Assembly: GCA_916988195.3 (NCBI GenBank)
Contig: CAKASQ030000069.1
Coordinates: 1-64,000, forward strand
Source of the DNA: Oscillospiraceae bacterium
GTDB lineage: Bacteria; Bacillota; Clostridia; Oscillospirales; Oscillospiraceae
Length of the DNA: 64,000 bases
Direction: 5' to 3'
The notes under the pieces were generated by a model. That model saw only the letters and a list, made by a program, of their open reading frames with translations. It searched no databases and was not told the DNA's origin. Below are positions 33,442 through 42,144 of the stretch, piece by piece (the stretch's first letter is position 1; every line of letters starts with the position of its first letter). Both the position numbers and the translations under genes were made by a program.

Positions 33442-34316
33442 CCTTTCTGGCGCTCATCGCCATCATCTTCTTCGGTTTCGCTGTCTACAACCTGACCTGC
33501 GCCTTTGTGGACATCCCGACCAAGAAGACCTCACAAATGATGATGCTCTCCCGCAAACAGCAGGGCACCAAAAACGAAAAGCTGCTTGATGTCTATGTGA
33601 CAAAAATCGCCGGTTGGATCGCCCCTTATTTGCGGCTGGACCGGCTCAAGCGCAATAAGGTGCAACGCGCTTTGGACATTGCAGGTCTGCAGCTTACCCC
33701 GGAGGTCTATACAGCCAGAGCCTGGGTAACTGCCGGGGCAGTTGGCCTGTGTGCCATCCCCATGGCATTTCTTATTCCGCTGCTGGTACCTATTTTGATT
33801 GGCCTTGCGGTGGCGCTGTGGTTTTCAACCTACTATGCAGCCTTTGATTTTGTTAAAAAGCGCCGCAAACTGATCGAGGGCGAGATTCCCCGATTTGCTT
33901 TGACCGTCGGCCAGAGCCTTGAAAATGACAGGGATGTACTTAAAATCCTGACTTCCTACCGCCGTGTGGCTGGGAAAGACTTCGGCGCCGAACTGGATCA
34001 GACCATTGCTGATATGAAGACCGGCAACTATGAAAATGCCCTCATTCGATTTGAAACCCGCATTGGCAGCCCCATGCTGTCCGATGTAATCCGTGGCCTG
34101 ATTGGTGTCCTGCGCGGTGATGACCAGCGGATGTACTTCAAAATGATTACCTTCGATATGCGTCAGATCGAGCAGAACAATCTGAAAAAGGAAGCTGCCA
34201 AACGTCCCAAAAAGATCCAGCGTTACTCTATGATGATGCTGATTTGCATTATGATCATCTACCTGGTGGTGCTCTGTACCGAGGTTATGAGTTCGCTCGG
34301 GGCGTTCTTTGGCTAA
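33438..34316 (+). CDS. tadC: TadC-like pilus platform protein
   Basis: The ATG overlaps the tadB stop. The 292-aa product has helices at both ends (FLALIAIIFFGFAVYNLTCA; MMMLICIMIIYLVVLCTEV) and a central pair (AIPMAFLIPLLVPILIGLAV) plus a T2SF-like cytoplasmic part (EIPRFALTVGQSLENDRDVL). It should pair with TadB in the inner-membrane platform. The operon core ends here; a terminator and smaller pilus genes follow. Confidence 0.75.
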   Translation: MTFLALIAIIFFGFAVYNLTCAFVDIPTKKTSQMMMLSRKQQGTKNEKLLDVYVTKIAGWIAPYLRLDRLKRNKVQRALDIAGLQLTPEVYTARAWVTAGAVGLCAIPMAFLIPLLVPILIGLAVALWFSTYYAAFDFVKKRRKLIEGEIPRFALTVGQSLENDRDVLKILTSYRRVAGKDFGAELDQTIADMKTGNYENALIRFETRIGSPMLSDVIRGLIGVLRGDDQRMYFKMITFDMRQIEQNNLKKEAAKRPKKIQRYSMMMLICIMIIYLVVLCTEVMSSLGAFFG

Positions 34317-34452
34317 TCGGCATCCGCCACGGTACTTACGGGCGTTTTCATACCTGCTCCTCATATAGAAGACAGATACACAGGGAGGTGAGCGTTTGTA
34401 CCCAAGCGATTTTCCATAGCGGCAGACACATCATTTCTTTTCATCTGAACTG

Positions 34453-34488
34453 AGCCGGACTGTTTCATCAGCCCGGCTTCATTTTTTA
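34453..34488 (+). terminator. Intrinsic terminator after tadC
   Basis: A 6-bp stem (AGCCGG/CCGGCT) with a 14-nt loop is followed by TCATTTTTT. The next small gene starts 14 bp later. Confidence 0.6.
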
Positions 34489-34501
34489 CAGGAGAATGCC
34501 T

Positions 34502-34648
34502 ATGCCCAAAAAGAAATTTTATCCGCCGAATGATACCGGCACCCAAAAACGCCGCTTTCGTTGCTTGCTGTTCCAGCGGCCTAAAGCATATCCGAACCGG
34601 CCCCGTTCCAACAAAAACAATCTGATCAAGCCTATCCGCCGCGCTTAA
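34502..34648 (+). CDS. 48-aa basic protein
   Basis: An ATG after ACAGGAG opens a 48-codon frame for a strongly basic protein rich in Lys, Arg, Pro and Asn (starting MPKKKFYPPNDTG, ending IKPIRRA). I do not recognise it. It lies between the tadC terminator and the pilin-like gene. The good ribosome binding site supports translation. It may bind nucleic acid or act as a small regulator. Confidence 0.45.
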   Translation: MPKKKFYPPNDTGTQKRRFRCLLFQRPKAYPNRPRSNKNNLIKPIRRA

Positions 34649-34709
34649 CAGACGGTGGACTTGATATACCTATCCACTCAATCATCAAACATATAACAGG
34701 AGGTTACCC

Positions 34710-34931
34710 ATGAGAAAATTCACAACCCGTATCTATACCAAAGCCAACTATCTGCTCAACCGCGGCCGTATGGCATTGTCCAATCAGCGCGGCGATTTTT
34801 ACATTTCGGACGCCGTCAAGATCATTATCGCCGTAGTTTTGGGTGCGCTGCTCCTGGCGGCTCTGACCCTCATCTTCAACGATACGGTCATCCCCCGCAT
34901 CACTGAGGAGATTGAAAGTCTGTTCTCCTAA
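34710..34931 (+). CDS. DUF6133-like Flp-type pilin
   Basis: The 73-aa product starts after AGGAGG. It has a basic leader, the motif NQRGD (Gly-Asp as cleavage site) and one long helix (AVKIIIAVVLGALLLAALTLIF), then a short tail. Size and form fit a Flp-like major pilin; related proteins are labelled DUF6133 in clostridial elements. It is the best candidate for the major subunit of the Tad-like pilus. Confidence 0.7.
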   Translation: MRKFTTRIYTKANYLLNRGRMALSNQRGDFYISDAVKIIIAVVLGALLLAALTLIFNDTVIPRITEEIESLFS

Positions 34932-34942
34932 GCACCAAATCA

Positions 34943-34984
34943 GGGGCCAGTTTGCAGAACTTCTGCAGCTGGCCCCCTTTTTTA
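34943..34984 (+). terminator. Strong terminator after the pilin gene
   Basis: An 8-bp GC-rich stem (GGGGCCAG/CTGGCCCC) with an inner GCAG/CTGC stem is followed by CTTTTTT. It lies 12 bp after the pilin stop, as expected for a highly expressed small gene. Confidence 0.8.
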
Positions 34985-35015
34985 TTTGCAGATAACGAAT
35001 AACGGAGGTGAAAGC

Positions 35016-35363
35016 ATGAATCAAAAACCGTGTCAGTTCTATTCCTTTCTGCAGGCAGTCCGGGGTAACTGGCGTAACGCCCTGTTCATCCGCTGCAGCG
35101 GTTCACTTTGTCCAATGATCCGGCAGGCATCCTGTGAGGGGTTCCTGATGGCAGCAGACGCAAGCTGTCAGCCGATCTTTCTGTCCGTCCAGACAGTGCG
35201 GAAGCTGAGTGGGGAAGCAGTGGACCCCGAAGAATGCTCTGCAATTCTGGAGTGCCGCTCGTTCCGGACTGCTTATACCAAGTTTCTGGAATGGCATACC
35301 TCTTCGGACCATGTATGTCCGTTTTTACAGCTATGCCCAGACCGGGATACCTACTTCGGATGA
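35016..35363 (+). CDS. Cysteine-rich 115-aa protein, unknown
   Basis: The ATG at 35016 follows GGAGGTG. The product carries nine cysteines (for example RCSGSLC, ASCEG, VCPFLQLCP) spread along the chain. This could be a metal site or several disulfides, but no signal peptide is present. I do not recognise the family. It lies between the pilin and a zinc-finger gene. Confidence 0.5.
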   Translation: MNQKPCQFYSFLQAVRGNWRNALFIRCSGSLCPMIRQASCEGFLMAADASCQPIFLSVQTVRKLSGEAVDPEECSAILECRSFRTAYTKFLEWHTSSDHVCPFLQLCPDRDTYFG

Positions 35364-35419
35364 TTCTGCCTGTTAAGACGCAATGCCGCCGTCATCGGCG
35401 CGTAATGGAGGTGATTTTA

Positions 35420-35827
35420 TTGAAACAAAAGCAAATCAAATGTCCTTATTGTCATGCTCACGCTTCTCTTCGGCCTGCAAGCCTTGTGTATGGATCTACT
35501 CCACAGACCAGAGGAAAATTCCTGTATGTCTGCGACAGATGGCCGGCCTGCAATGCCTATGTCAGTGCTCATGAGCGCACATTGCTCCCCATGGGGACAC
35601 TGGCGAATGGCGATCTGCGCCACAAACGCATTCTGGCCCATCGTGCCCTAAAAAAACTGCAGCAGGACTGCCATATGGAAAAATGGGAGGTCTATATCTG
35701 GCTGCAAGCCAAGCTGGGGCTGGATGCACACCAGACCCACATCGGCCAGTTTTCCGAATATATGTGCGAGCAAGTCATTTCCCTCTGTCAGCAGGCTCCG
35801 GCGTACACATCCGGGCGTGCTGCCTGA
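35420..35827 (+). CDS. Zinc-finger protein (DUF3268-like)
   Basis: The TTG start at 35420 follows GGAGGTGA. The 135-aa product begins KCPYCHAHASL and has a second cysteine pair region (VCDRWPACNAYV), which together form a zinc ribbon. The C-terminal half is helical. It resembles zinc-finger-containing DUF3268 proteins of mobile elements. A nucleic-acid role is likely but unproven. Confidence 0.6.
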   Translation: MKQKQIKCPYCHAHASLRPASLVYGSTPQTRGKFLYVCDRWPACNAYVSAHERTLLPMGTLANGDLRHKRILAHRALKKLQQDCHMEKWEVYIWLQAKLGLDAHQTHIGQFSEYMCEQVISLCQQAPAYTSGRAA

Positions 35828-35843
35828 ACGGAGGTGAAGCCTG

Positions 35844-36425
35844 ATGAAGCAAAACTTTAAGCTTACCAAAGACCAGCAGACACTGGTAGAAAAAAACCTA
35901 TCCATCGTTCACTGGGTCATTGTCAACAACATCCATGTAAATCCCGGCATCTGTGGTCTGGAGTATGGAGATCTGTTTCAGGAAGGATGCCTGTGGCTCT
36001 GCAAGGCCGCTTTTACCTACCATGCCGGACAGGCGCAGTTTTCAACCTACGCCAAAAAGGTTGTGAAAAATGGACTCCTCTCCTACTGCCGAAAAATCTG
36101 TAGTCAGGGGCGGCACGTCAGTCGGCTGATCATCGGAGAACAGGGCGAGCTGGCCGCAGATGGAGAGCAGGTAGACCAGCCGGATGACCATTTTGACTCC
36201 CACCTTTCTCGTCTGGAGACCCTTGATCTGCTGGAAGCCAGCAAACAGAACTATCAGGGCGTTGCCAGACTTGGCATCGAAGCACTGGCGCTGAAGGTTC
36301 AGGGAATGCGCATTACAGACATCGCCGCCCTCTATCAAGTCCCTCCTTCCCATGTGGGCGCCTGGATCTCCCGCTCCCTGGAAAAACTTCGCAATGACCC
36401 TGACTTTTTAACCTGCCTGCTTTGA
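35844..36425 (+). CDS. Sigma-70-like factor of the element (1)
   Basis: The 193-aa protein starts after CGGAGGTGAAG. Residues of about 40-85 resemble sigma region 2 (YGDLFQEGCLWLCKAAFTYH, FSTYAKKVVKNGLLSY). The C-terminal part (RITDIAALYQVPPSHVGAWI) is a region-4-like helix-turn-helix. It is one of at least three sigma-like genes in the window and may direct transcription of element genes. Confidence 0.7.
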   Translation: MKQNFKLTKDQQTLVEKNLSIVHWVIVNNIHVNPGICGLEYGDLFQEGCLWLCKAAFTYHAGQAQFSTYAKKVVKNGLLSYCRKICSQGRHVSRLIIGEQGELAADGEQVDQPDDHFDSHLSRLETLDLLEASKQNYQGVARLGIEALALKVQGMRITDIAALYQVPPSHVGAWISRSLEKLRNDPDFLTCLL

Positions 36426-36485
36426 TCTGTTGAAAATCAGCATCAGCAACAGTAAGGGATATGTATAAGAAGGAGGTATCGAAAT

Positions 36486-37181
36486 ATGGCAATCAAAACC
36501 CTATACACTGCGGTCGGCCGGTTTGAACGAAGGACAAACGGCTGCAACCGCAGTTGTCCAATCATCCTGTTAGGCGGTCAGGAGTACATGGCCGATATGC
36601 AGGAAATGGTGATTTGGAGCATGCTCAACTGGAGAATCCTGCGCTGGGATAACATCGCACAAGAATACGAAAAGCTAGCCACCGCATCCGGTTACTGTAC
36701 CGAGCGTTCTTGGGAAGACTGTACAAACCGACTGCTTACCCGCGGTCTTCTGGTATCCGGCAGCGGTGAAACAGAATACGATGCTTTGTATGACCTGCTT
36801 GGTTCGCTCAGCATTATCCCAACCAGCGGACCGTTCTTCCTCCGGCTCGCCTCTTTTGTCAAGCTGACGCTGCTGGCACATGTTCCGGTATCCGCTGCGC
36901 GGAAACTGTTCCAGAAAGATAAACGCACCAAATACGAAGCTCTGGTCATGCGCCTTGCCGGACAAGCCCTGCTCTCCACTGCAGAGATCATCAAGTGCAT
37001 AGATAAAAATATTTCCCGCCTCCCCAATGAATGTGCGCTTTTGGATTCCCTCTACGGAGATGAAACGACCACCAGTGACAACATTGCCAGCATGGTCAAA
37101 ATCAGCCAGAGCAGCAAGCCAGTGACATTAGCCGTTGCCAATCTTTATCTGCGGCAGCAGATTATCTTTGAGAGGGTATGA
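36486..37181 (+). CDS. Unknown ICE protein (winged-helix-like)
   Basis: I do not recognise this 231-aa product. It is mostly helical. A stretch at residues 35-95 (MVIWSMLNWRILRWDNIAQEYE, DCTNRLLTRGLLVSGSG) looks like a winged helix, and the C-terminal part is helical with a Leu-rich segment. It overlaps the next gene by four bases, which suggests cotranslation with a small membrane protein. Confidence 0.45.
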   Translation: MAIKTLYTAVGRFERRTNGCNRSCPIILLGGQEYMADMQEMVIWSMLNWRILRWDNIAQEYEKLATASGYCTERSWEDCTNRLLTRGLLVSGSGETEYDALYDLLGSLSIIPTSGPFFLRLASFVKLTLLAHVPVSAARKLFQKDKRTKYEALVMRLAGQALLSTAEIIKCIDKNISRLPNECALLDSLYGDETTTSDNIASMVKISQSSKPVTLAVANLYLRQQIIFERV

Positions 37182-37669
37182 GCATGATGAAACAATGGAC
37201 TCTTTTTCCCACTGTATTGCAGCGAAAGTTTCTGCTCACTCTGCTGGCCGGAATCGCCAGTGCGGGAATCAGCGTCATCATCTGTGTGGCGACTAAAGAT
37301 CATATCCTGCTGGCATTGGGGATTGTCGTACTCTGCGCCTGTCTTATATCCTGTCGAGGGATCTGGGCGACTGCAACACATAAGAACTACGAGGTAGTGG
37401 AAGGCATCTGCGCCGGTATCAGTACACCTATGCTCCGCCGCTACCGCAAAGTACATCTGATAGACAGCCATGGCATAGAGATCACACTGCTTCTCAGTAA
37501 ATCGGCCCTGCTTAAAATAGGCGAGCCCTACCGATTTTACTTTCAGAAAGGGTCACGGCCTGTCGTTGGAAATGACTATCTGGACGCAGCACTTTCAACG
37601 AACAGCTTTTTGGGCTATGAAGCAATCAGCGAGCCGGAGGAGCATCCCGATCCGTCCTCTGAATCCTAA
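37178..37669 (+). CDS. Small membrane protein, unknown
   Basis: The ATG overlaps the previous stop. The 163-aa product has two adjacent membrane helices at residues of about 17-58 (FLLTLLAGIASAGISVIICV; ILLALGIVVLCACLISC), then a soluble beta-rich domain of about 100 residues. No family recognised. A strong terminator follows its stop by 4 bp, so it ends the transcription unit. Confidence 0.5.
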   Translation: MSMMKQWTLFPTVLQRKFLLTLLAGIASAGISVIICVATKDHILLALGIVVLCACLISCRGIWATATHKNYEVVEGICAGISTPMLRRYRKVHLIDSHGIEITLLLSKSALLKIGEPYRFYFQKGSRPVVGNDYLDAALSTNSFLGYEAISEPEEHPDPSSES

Positions 37670-37673
37670 AAAT

Positions 37674-37704
37674 GCGAGGTGGTTTTGAGCCACCTCGCTT
37701 TCTT
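37674..37704 (+). terminator. Strong terminator ending the pilus region
   Basis: A 9-bp perfect stem (GCGAGGTGG and its complement) with a 7-nt loop is followed by TTTCTT. Confidence 0.8.
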
Positions 37705-37814
37705 AAAGGGCATTTTGCAAATCACAATGACCAACGCCTGATTTCCTTATATTTTGCAGAATACATTCCTTCTGTCCCTATTTATTGGGTAGATCAAGGA
37801 AAGGAGGGTTTCCT

Positions 37815-38423
37815 ATGTATAAGCCCCACACCATCGAACAATATAAAGTCTATCGCTTTCTGGAAGAAAACTTTGCGCTGGAGCATTTCCTGCTCGCTCC
37901 TTTGTCACGCTTCGGACTGATGCTGGAGGACAAAACCGGTGAAAAAATCGCGTTTGCCTTTCTCAATGACTGTGTGCAGGAAATACCTGTACCGGCTCCA
38001 GCTGCTCCGAAAACAGTAATCGCTTTTTTAAAACAATTCCGCAGCCTTACGCCCCGCCCAGTCATCCATGACTTTGAAGCGCTGACCCGCTGGTGGCTGG
38101 ACAATCCCAACCCGCTTACCTACCAGCAGGCGCTTGGTATGTCCGATATTCTTTACCGCCATTTTCTGTCTCATCCTCTGATCAATGAAGATGACGCCCT
38201 TCGGCTGGCACGCAAAGGACTCGTTACTGAATCGGAATATAACGACCTGCAGCTATGGTATTTCAACGGCCATACGATGTCCTGCTGGTTTGGTTCCCTG
38301 GGAGTGGATGGCACCGGCAGCCTATATGGTCTGATCTTTGACTACCAAACTGCATCTCCTACAAAAACGCAGTTCTACCTATTGGACGACTACTACCGTA
38401 TTATGAACCATCTTACAGAGTAA
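37815..38423 (+). CDS. Unknown 202-aa ICE protein
   Basis: The start ATG at 37815 follows GGAAAGGAGGG. The product is a soluble mixed alpha/beta protein with many aromatic residues (WWLDNPNPLTYQQALGM; YFNGHTMSCWFGSLG). I see no catalytic motif and no family match. It stands alone between a terminator and the next promoter. Confidence 0.45.
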   Translation: MYKPHTIEQYKVYRFLEENFALEHFLLAPLSRFGLMLEDKTGEKIAFAFLNDCVQEIPVPAPAAPKTVIAFLKQFRSLTPRPVIHDFEALTRWWLDNPNPLTYQQALGMSDILYRHFLSHPLINEDDALRLARKGLVTESEYNDLQLWYFNGHTMSCWFGSLGVDGTGSLYGLIFDYQTASPTKTQFYLLDDYYRIMNHLTE

Positions 38424-38489
38424 GACCTTTTCAACTACTACATATCGTACTTGTCGCTGGCTACAAATCTATATATAGCGTTTTACATC

Positions 38490-38518
38490 TTGACAGGCAC
38501 AAGATACAGTGCTATACT
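38490..38518 (+). promoter_or_regulatory. Promoter C (consensus)
   Basis: TTGACA (38490-38495) and TATACT (38513-38518) are 17 bp apart, an almost perfect sigma-A promoter. It would transcribe the ssb region through a leader of about 190 bp that contains terminator-like structures. Confidence 0.8.
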
Positions 38519-38625
38519 GAACTTGTAATTGATTTTTGTGCGTATCCCATTTGGGAATACAGGTCTTTTTGATCTGTACCGTAGGCCAAAAGCCTGCATT
38601 GCACACGCTGTTAAGTTTGTATGCA

Positions 38626-38680
38626 AGTGTCAGTGATTTTTTGCGCCCTTTTAGGGCCGAAAAACTGCTGGCACTTTTTT
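38626..38680 (+). terminator. Leader terminator structure after promoter C
   Basis: Split arms (AGTG-CAGT with ACTG-CACT) enclose a T run and an inner GCCC/GGGC hairpin, then TTTTTT follows. The ssb start lies 37 bp later. The layered structure could switch between two forms. Confidence 0.45.
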
Positions 38681-38716
38681 ATATAGATAATAATGCCAAT
38701 GGCAGAAAGGAGTGTT

Positions 38717-39118
38717 ATGGCACAGATTTTTGTGTTCGGGCGCGTCATGAACGACCTTGTACCCAAAGAAAGCCAGTCCAAACAAAGCTATGTATGCTTT
38801 GATCTGATGGAACGCACCAAAAACTGGACGCAGTTCTATCAGGTATGGGCCTGGGATGCAGATGTCACCCGGCTCATGCAATTCAAGGTCAAAAAAGGCA
38901 GTATGATCTGGCTTGCCGGCTCACAGCGGCTGGTAGATGTTCGCATGAAGGACGGTAAATTGGAAAAGAAGCTGAAGGTCAGTCTAAATGACTTTGGTTT
39001 CCTCCCCAAACAGCCCGCCGCAGCGAACAGACAGGAGAATGACCCGGACATTACTGCGGAACCCGCACCACCTCTCACAGAGGTATTGGACGGCGACCGT
39101 GAATCCCTGCCGGAGTAG
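38717..39118 (+). CDS. ssb: Single-stranded DNA-binding protein-like
   Basis: The ATG at 38717 follows GAAAGGAG. Residues 1-100 follow the SSB/OB-fold outline (IFVFGRVMNDLVPKES, WTQFYQVWAWDADV, GSMIWLAGSQRLVDVR). The C-terminal 30 residues are acidic and disordered but do not end in the usual DDIPF. At 133 aa it is in the normal range. SSBs protect transferred single strands in recipients. Confidence 0.6.
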   Translation: MAQIFVFGRVMNDLVPKESQSKQSYVCFDLMERTKNWTQFYQVWAWDADVTRLMQFKVKKGSMIWLAGSQRLVDVRMKDGKLEKKLKVSLNDFGFLPKQPAAANRQENDPDITAEPAPPLTEVLDGDRESLPE

Positions 39119-39133
39119 TTTACTTCGGCGCCC

Positions 39134-39197
39134 AAGAGGGACCGTATCAAGTTTTTCAGAATGAAACTGAAAGCTTGGTGCGGTCCCTCTTTTTTTG
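39134..39197 (+). terminator. Strong terminator after ssb
   Basis: An 11-bp stem (AAGAGGGACCG and its complement) encloses an inner CAAG/CTTG hairpin and is followed by TTTTTTTG. The next gene begins 38 bp later. Confidence 0.75.
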
Positions 39198-39234
39198 TTT
39201 TCCAACAAATTCAGAAAAAAGGATGGTATCAAAC

Positions 39235-40050
39235 ATGAATAATGACAAAGGACTTTTGAGCGGCAGCATCACGATCCTGATTGGTGCGGTCATCGCAATT
39301 ATGGCTCTGGTACGTGGGCCCTGGCAGGTTTGGCTACTTCTGGGCGTTTTCACTCTCTGGGGACTGTGGGTAGTTTTGATCTTGCTTCTCCCCTATATGC
39401 AGCAGGCTAAACGGCATCGCCAGCGTCAGCAGCGCACCAGACGGCTCCATGCAGAAGGCATCCAAACAAGAAGTTTTGAGATCCCTGACCTGGGCAGCAC
39501 CAGCTCCGATGAACTGCTGGTTCGCCACACCAACCATCGTATTCTGGCATATCTGCGCTCCGCTTATCCGCAAGCCACCTTCGAGTGGTGTGAAAAGCAG
39601 CCGGAGCAGCTGATCCGCAATGGCGGTACCGGCCGCATCCGTGTGTTTGGCATTGACGAGTTTGATCACGCTGATGTGACACTGGATCAGAACGCCAATA
39701 TCAAATGCGATATGGTCAAGATCGTTCCGCTATCCAAGGTCGGCGGAGAAACAAACGAGGATGATGCAACACCTCCGAACAGGCAGCCTGTTGATCCCCG
39801 TATCTGGTATGAAACGCAGGGACGCTCTGTACTGGAAGCACTGATCTCCGACCTTAATTCCCGTGGACACAGCAAACTGACGCTTCGGGAAGACGGTGAT
39901 ATCTGCATTGAGCAGGACGAAGATGCTGTTTCTCAGGAGCATCTGAACAACTTTCCCCAGAAGGTCTACTGGCCCCGTCTGGCAGAGGTACTGGAAAGCA
40001 ATGGTCTGGCGGCTGAAGTCACTGCCCAGGGTATTCAGGTATCCTGGTAA
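39235..40050 (+). CDS. Membrane protein with large cytosolic domain, unknown
   Basis: The start at 39235 is the first ATG after a GAAAAAAGGATGG region. The 271-aa product has two N-terminal helices (SITILIGAVIAIMALVRG; WLLLGVFTLWGLWVVLILL), a basic stretch and a soluble alpha/beta domain with an acidic C-terminal part. No family recognised. It lies between ssb and a DUF932 gene, which points to a DNA-processing context. Confidence 0.5.
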   Translation: MNNDKGLLSGSITILIGAVIAIMALVRGPWQVWLLLGVFTLWGLWVVLILLLPYMQQAKRHRQRQQRTRRLHAEGIQTRSFEIPDLGSTSSDELLVRHTNHRILAYLRSAYPQATFEWCEKQPEQLIRNGGTGRIRVFGIDEFDHADVTLDQNANIKCDMVKIVPLSKVGGETNEDDATPPNRQPVDPRIWYETQGRSVLEALISDLNSRGHSKLTLREDGDICIEQDEDAVSQEHLNNFPQKVYWPRLAEVLESNGLAAEVTAQGIQVSW

Positions 40051-40095
40051 TGCTTCTGATGCCAAGGAACACAGAGAAAGGAGTGAACTTGACGA

Positions 40096-41169
40096 ATGAA
40101 ATCAGGACTTACCATCGTGGAAATGGCACAGCAGATTGAACGCCAATCCAAACTCAAGCAAGACTATTTGCTTGATACCAGGCGACTTCAAGTAGAACCT
40201 TTTGGTTCTCAACTTTATCTCCACACCTTTGATGACCACGATGACCCACTGGTGGAGCCATTGGAGATCAACCAGATCGCCCATCGGCAGATCGGCACAC
40301 ATCTGAAGATTCCGGCTGCTTACTATGACCGTATGCTTTCCGATTATCCGGAACTGCTGGCAGAGAATGTGAATTCCTGGTTCCAGCGGGAACCGACCCA
40401 GCGTATGGTCCGCACCCTGGATGGCACTGTACGGGCGTTTTTGAGCAACCGCTATCGCCGCATTGACAATCTGGACATTGCAGAAATCGTCCTTCCTGTC
40501 ATTCAGCAAATGGAGGACGCCTATTTTGAAAGCTGCCAGATCACGGACAGCCGTATGTACATCAAGGTAGTCAACAAGCGGCTTGAAGCCGAAGTTGTAC
40601 CCGGTGACATCGTACAGTCCGGCGTTATCATCAGCAATAGTGAAGTTGGACTGGGTTCCGTCAACATCCAGCCTTTGGTCTATCGGCTGGTATGCAGTAA
40701 CGGCATGGTCGTCAACGATGCCCAGACTCGCCGCACTCACATCGGCCGGGTCAATGAGGCAGATGAAAACTTCCAACTGTTCTCACAGGAGACGTTGGCC
40801 GCTGATGACCACGCATTTGCCATGAAGATCAAAGATACCGTGATGGCCGCCGTGGATGAAACGCGGTTTACACGGGTAGTTGGCATGATGCGTGAAGCCA
40901 CAACCGTTCAGATGAATACCACTGATATTCCCGGCGTTGTCCGTCTGGCAAGCAAGGATTTCAATATCACCGAGGAAGAAAGCACCGGCGTTCTGCAGCG
41001 TCTGATTGAAGGCAAAGATCTGACCCTCTATGGGCTATCCAATGCCGTAACACGCTTTAGTCAGGATGTGGACAGCTATGACCGCGCCACTGCCCTGGAG
41101 GGGATCGGATACAATATCCTGTCCATGCCCCGACAGCAGTGGAACCGTATCAATCAGATGGCCGCCTGA
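40096..41169 (+). CDS. DUF932 (phage/plasmid-like TIGR03299-type) protein
   Basis: The 357-aa protein follows GAAAGGAG. It shows the DUF932 pattern: IPAAYYDRML near residue 75, LDGTVRAFLSNRYRRIDN near 115, and later LVCSNGMVV. These proteins are common on plasmids and phages next to SSB genes. Their biochemical role is unknown, though they probably act on DNA. Confidence 0.75.
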   Translation: MKSGLTIVEMAQQIERQSKLKQDYLLDTRRLQVEPFGSQLYLHTFDDHDDPLVEPLEINQIAHRQIGTHLKIPAAYYDRMLSDYPELLAENVNSWFQREPTQRMVRTLDGTVRAFLSNRYRRIDNLDIAEIVLPVIQQMEDAYFESCQITDSRMYIKVVNKRLEAEVVPGDIVQSGVIISNSEVGLGSVNIQPLVYRLVCSNGMVVNDAQTRRTHIGRVNEADENFQLFSQETLAADDHAFAMKIKDTVMAAVDETRFTRVVGMMREATTVQMNTTDIPGVVRLASKDFNITEEESTGVLQRLIEGKDLTLYGLSNAVTRFSQDVDSYDRATALEGIGYNILSMPRQQWNRINQMAA

Positions 41170-41207
41170 CCATCTGCAACCATCACAATTTTTAAGGAGG
41201 AACCACT

Positions 41208-42041
41208 ATGTATAATCAGAACAGCGATTTGATGAAACAGGAAAAATTCATGCTCCCCACTATGATCGAAGGCGATTTCAGCGCCGAGGAACTGGCTGAG
41301 GACGCCGATGGTCTGCAGATGAGCTTTCAGCGTGTCAAGATTCCCGCCGGCGGCACACTCCAATTTGAGATGCCGTCCGATGATCCGGACAATCCCGACT
41401 ATGAAAAGAATCTGGTAGGCGTCATTCTACATAACCACGCCACCTGCGCCTACTGGCCGGCTGGCAGCGAATATGACGACGATACCACGCCGCTTTGTTC
41501 TTCTGTGGATGGCAAGGTTGGCATCGGCACTCCCGGAGGCGCCTGTGCTGCCTGCGTGATGAACCGCTTTGGTTCTGCACCTGATGGCAGCAAAGGAAAA
41601 GCCTGTAAAAATATGCGTGTGCTCTACCTGCTTCGCAGTGGTGAGTACATGCCTCTGCAGGTAAATCTGCCTCCTACCAGCATCAAGCCCTTCAAGGAAT
41701 TTCTGAACCGGGCCTTCATGCTCCGCCGCCGCGCCACTTACGGCAGTATCGTGCAGATTGGTCTCAAGCGTGAGAACAACGGCACCAATGACTACAGTGT
41801 TGCTACCTTCAAACTGCTGCAGGATTTCCAGGGCGAGGAGCTGGCTCAGATCCGGGCTTACGCCAACAGTTTTAAGGAGCAGATCAAACTCCTGCTCCAG
41901 CAGCGTGCCGAGATCACTGAGGAGCAGCGCGACACCGGCTGCGATTATGTAATCGAGCCTGGCGCCATGACCAACGAGCCGGCAGACGGTCACTATACTG
42001 TCAGCCAGATCAATGGTGACTGCGAGCAGCTGCCCGCATAA
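41208..42041 (+). CDS. Conserved ICE protein with zinc-like cysteine cluster
   Basis: The 277-aa protein follows AAGGAGG. A cysteine cluster (PLCSSVDG, GACAACVMNRFG, GKACKNMR) in the middle suggests a zinc site. The segment KNMRVLYLLRSGEYMPLQVNLPP is strongly ordered and resembles a protein family seen beside SSB and DUF932 genes on phages and plasmids. Function is unknown; ssDNA binding is a fair guess from context only. Confidence 0.5.
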   Translation: MYNQNSDLMKQEKFMLPTMIEGDFSAEELAEDADGLQMSFQRVKIPAGGTLQFEMPSDDPDNPDYEKNLVGVILHNHATCAYWPAGSEYDDDTTPLCSSVDGKVGIGTPGGACAACVMNRFGSAPDGSKGKACKNMRVLYLLRSGEYMPLQVNLPPTSIKPFKEFLNRAFMLRRRATYGSIVQIGLKRENNGTNDYSVATFKLLQDFQGEELAQIRAYANSFKEQIKLLLQQRAEITEEQRDTGCDYVIEPGAMTNEPADGHYTVSQINGDCEQLPA

Positions 42042-42080
42042 GTATTCTGATGTGGCCTGCGCCACATGACACATGAACAA

Positions 42081-42125
42081 AGGGATGCCTTCGGTTTAAC
42101 ACACCGGAGGTATCCCTCTTTTTTT
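42081..42125 (+). terminator. Intrinsic terminator
   Basis: A 12-bp imperfect stem (AGGGATGCCT..CGGT with ACCGGAGGTATCCCT) is followed by CTTTTTTT. The sigma-like gene starts 20 bp later. Confidence 0.75.
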
Positions 42126-42144
42126 ATTTAAGGAGGAAAACACA

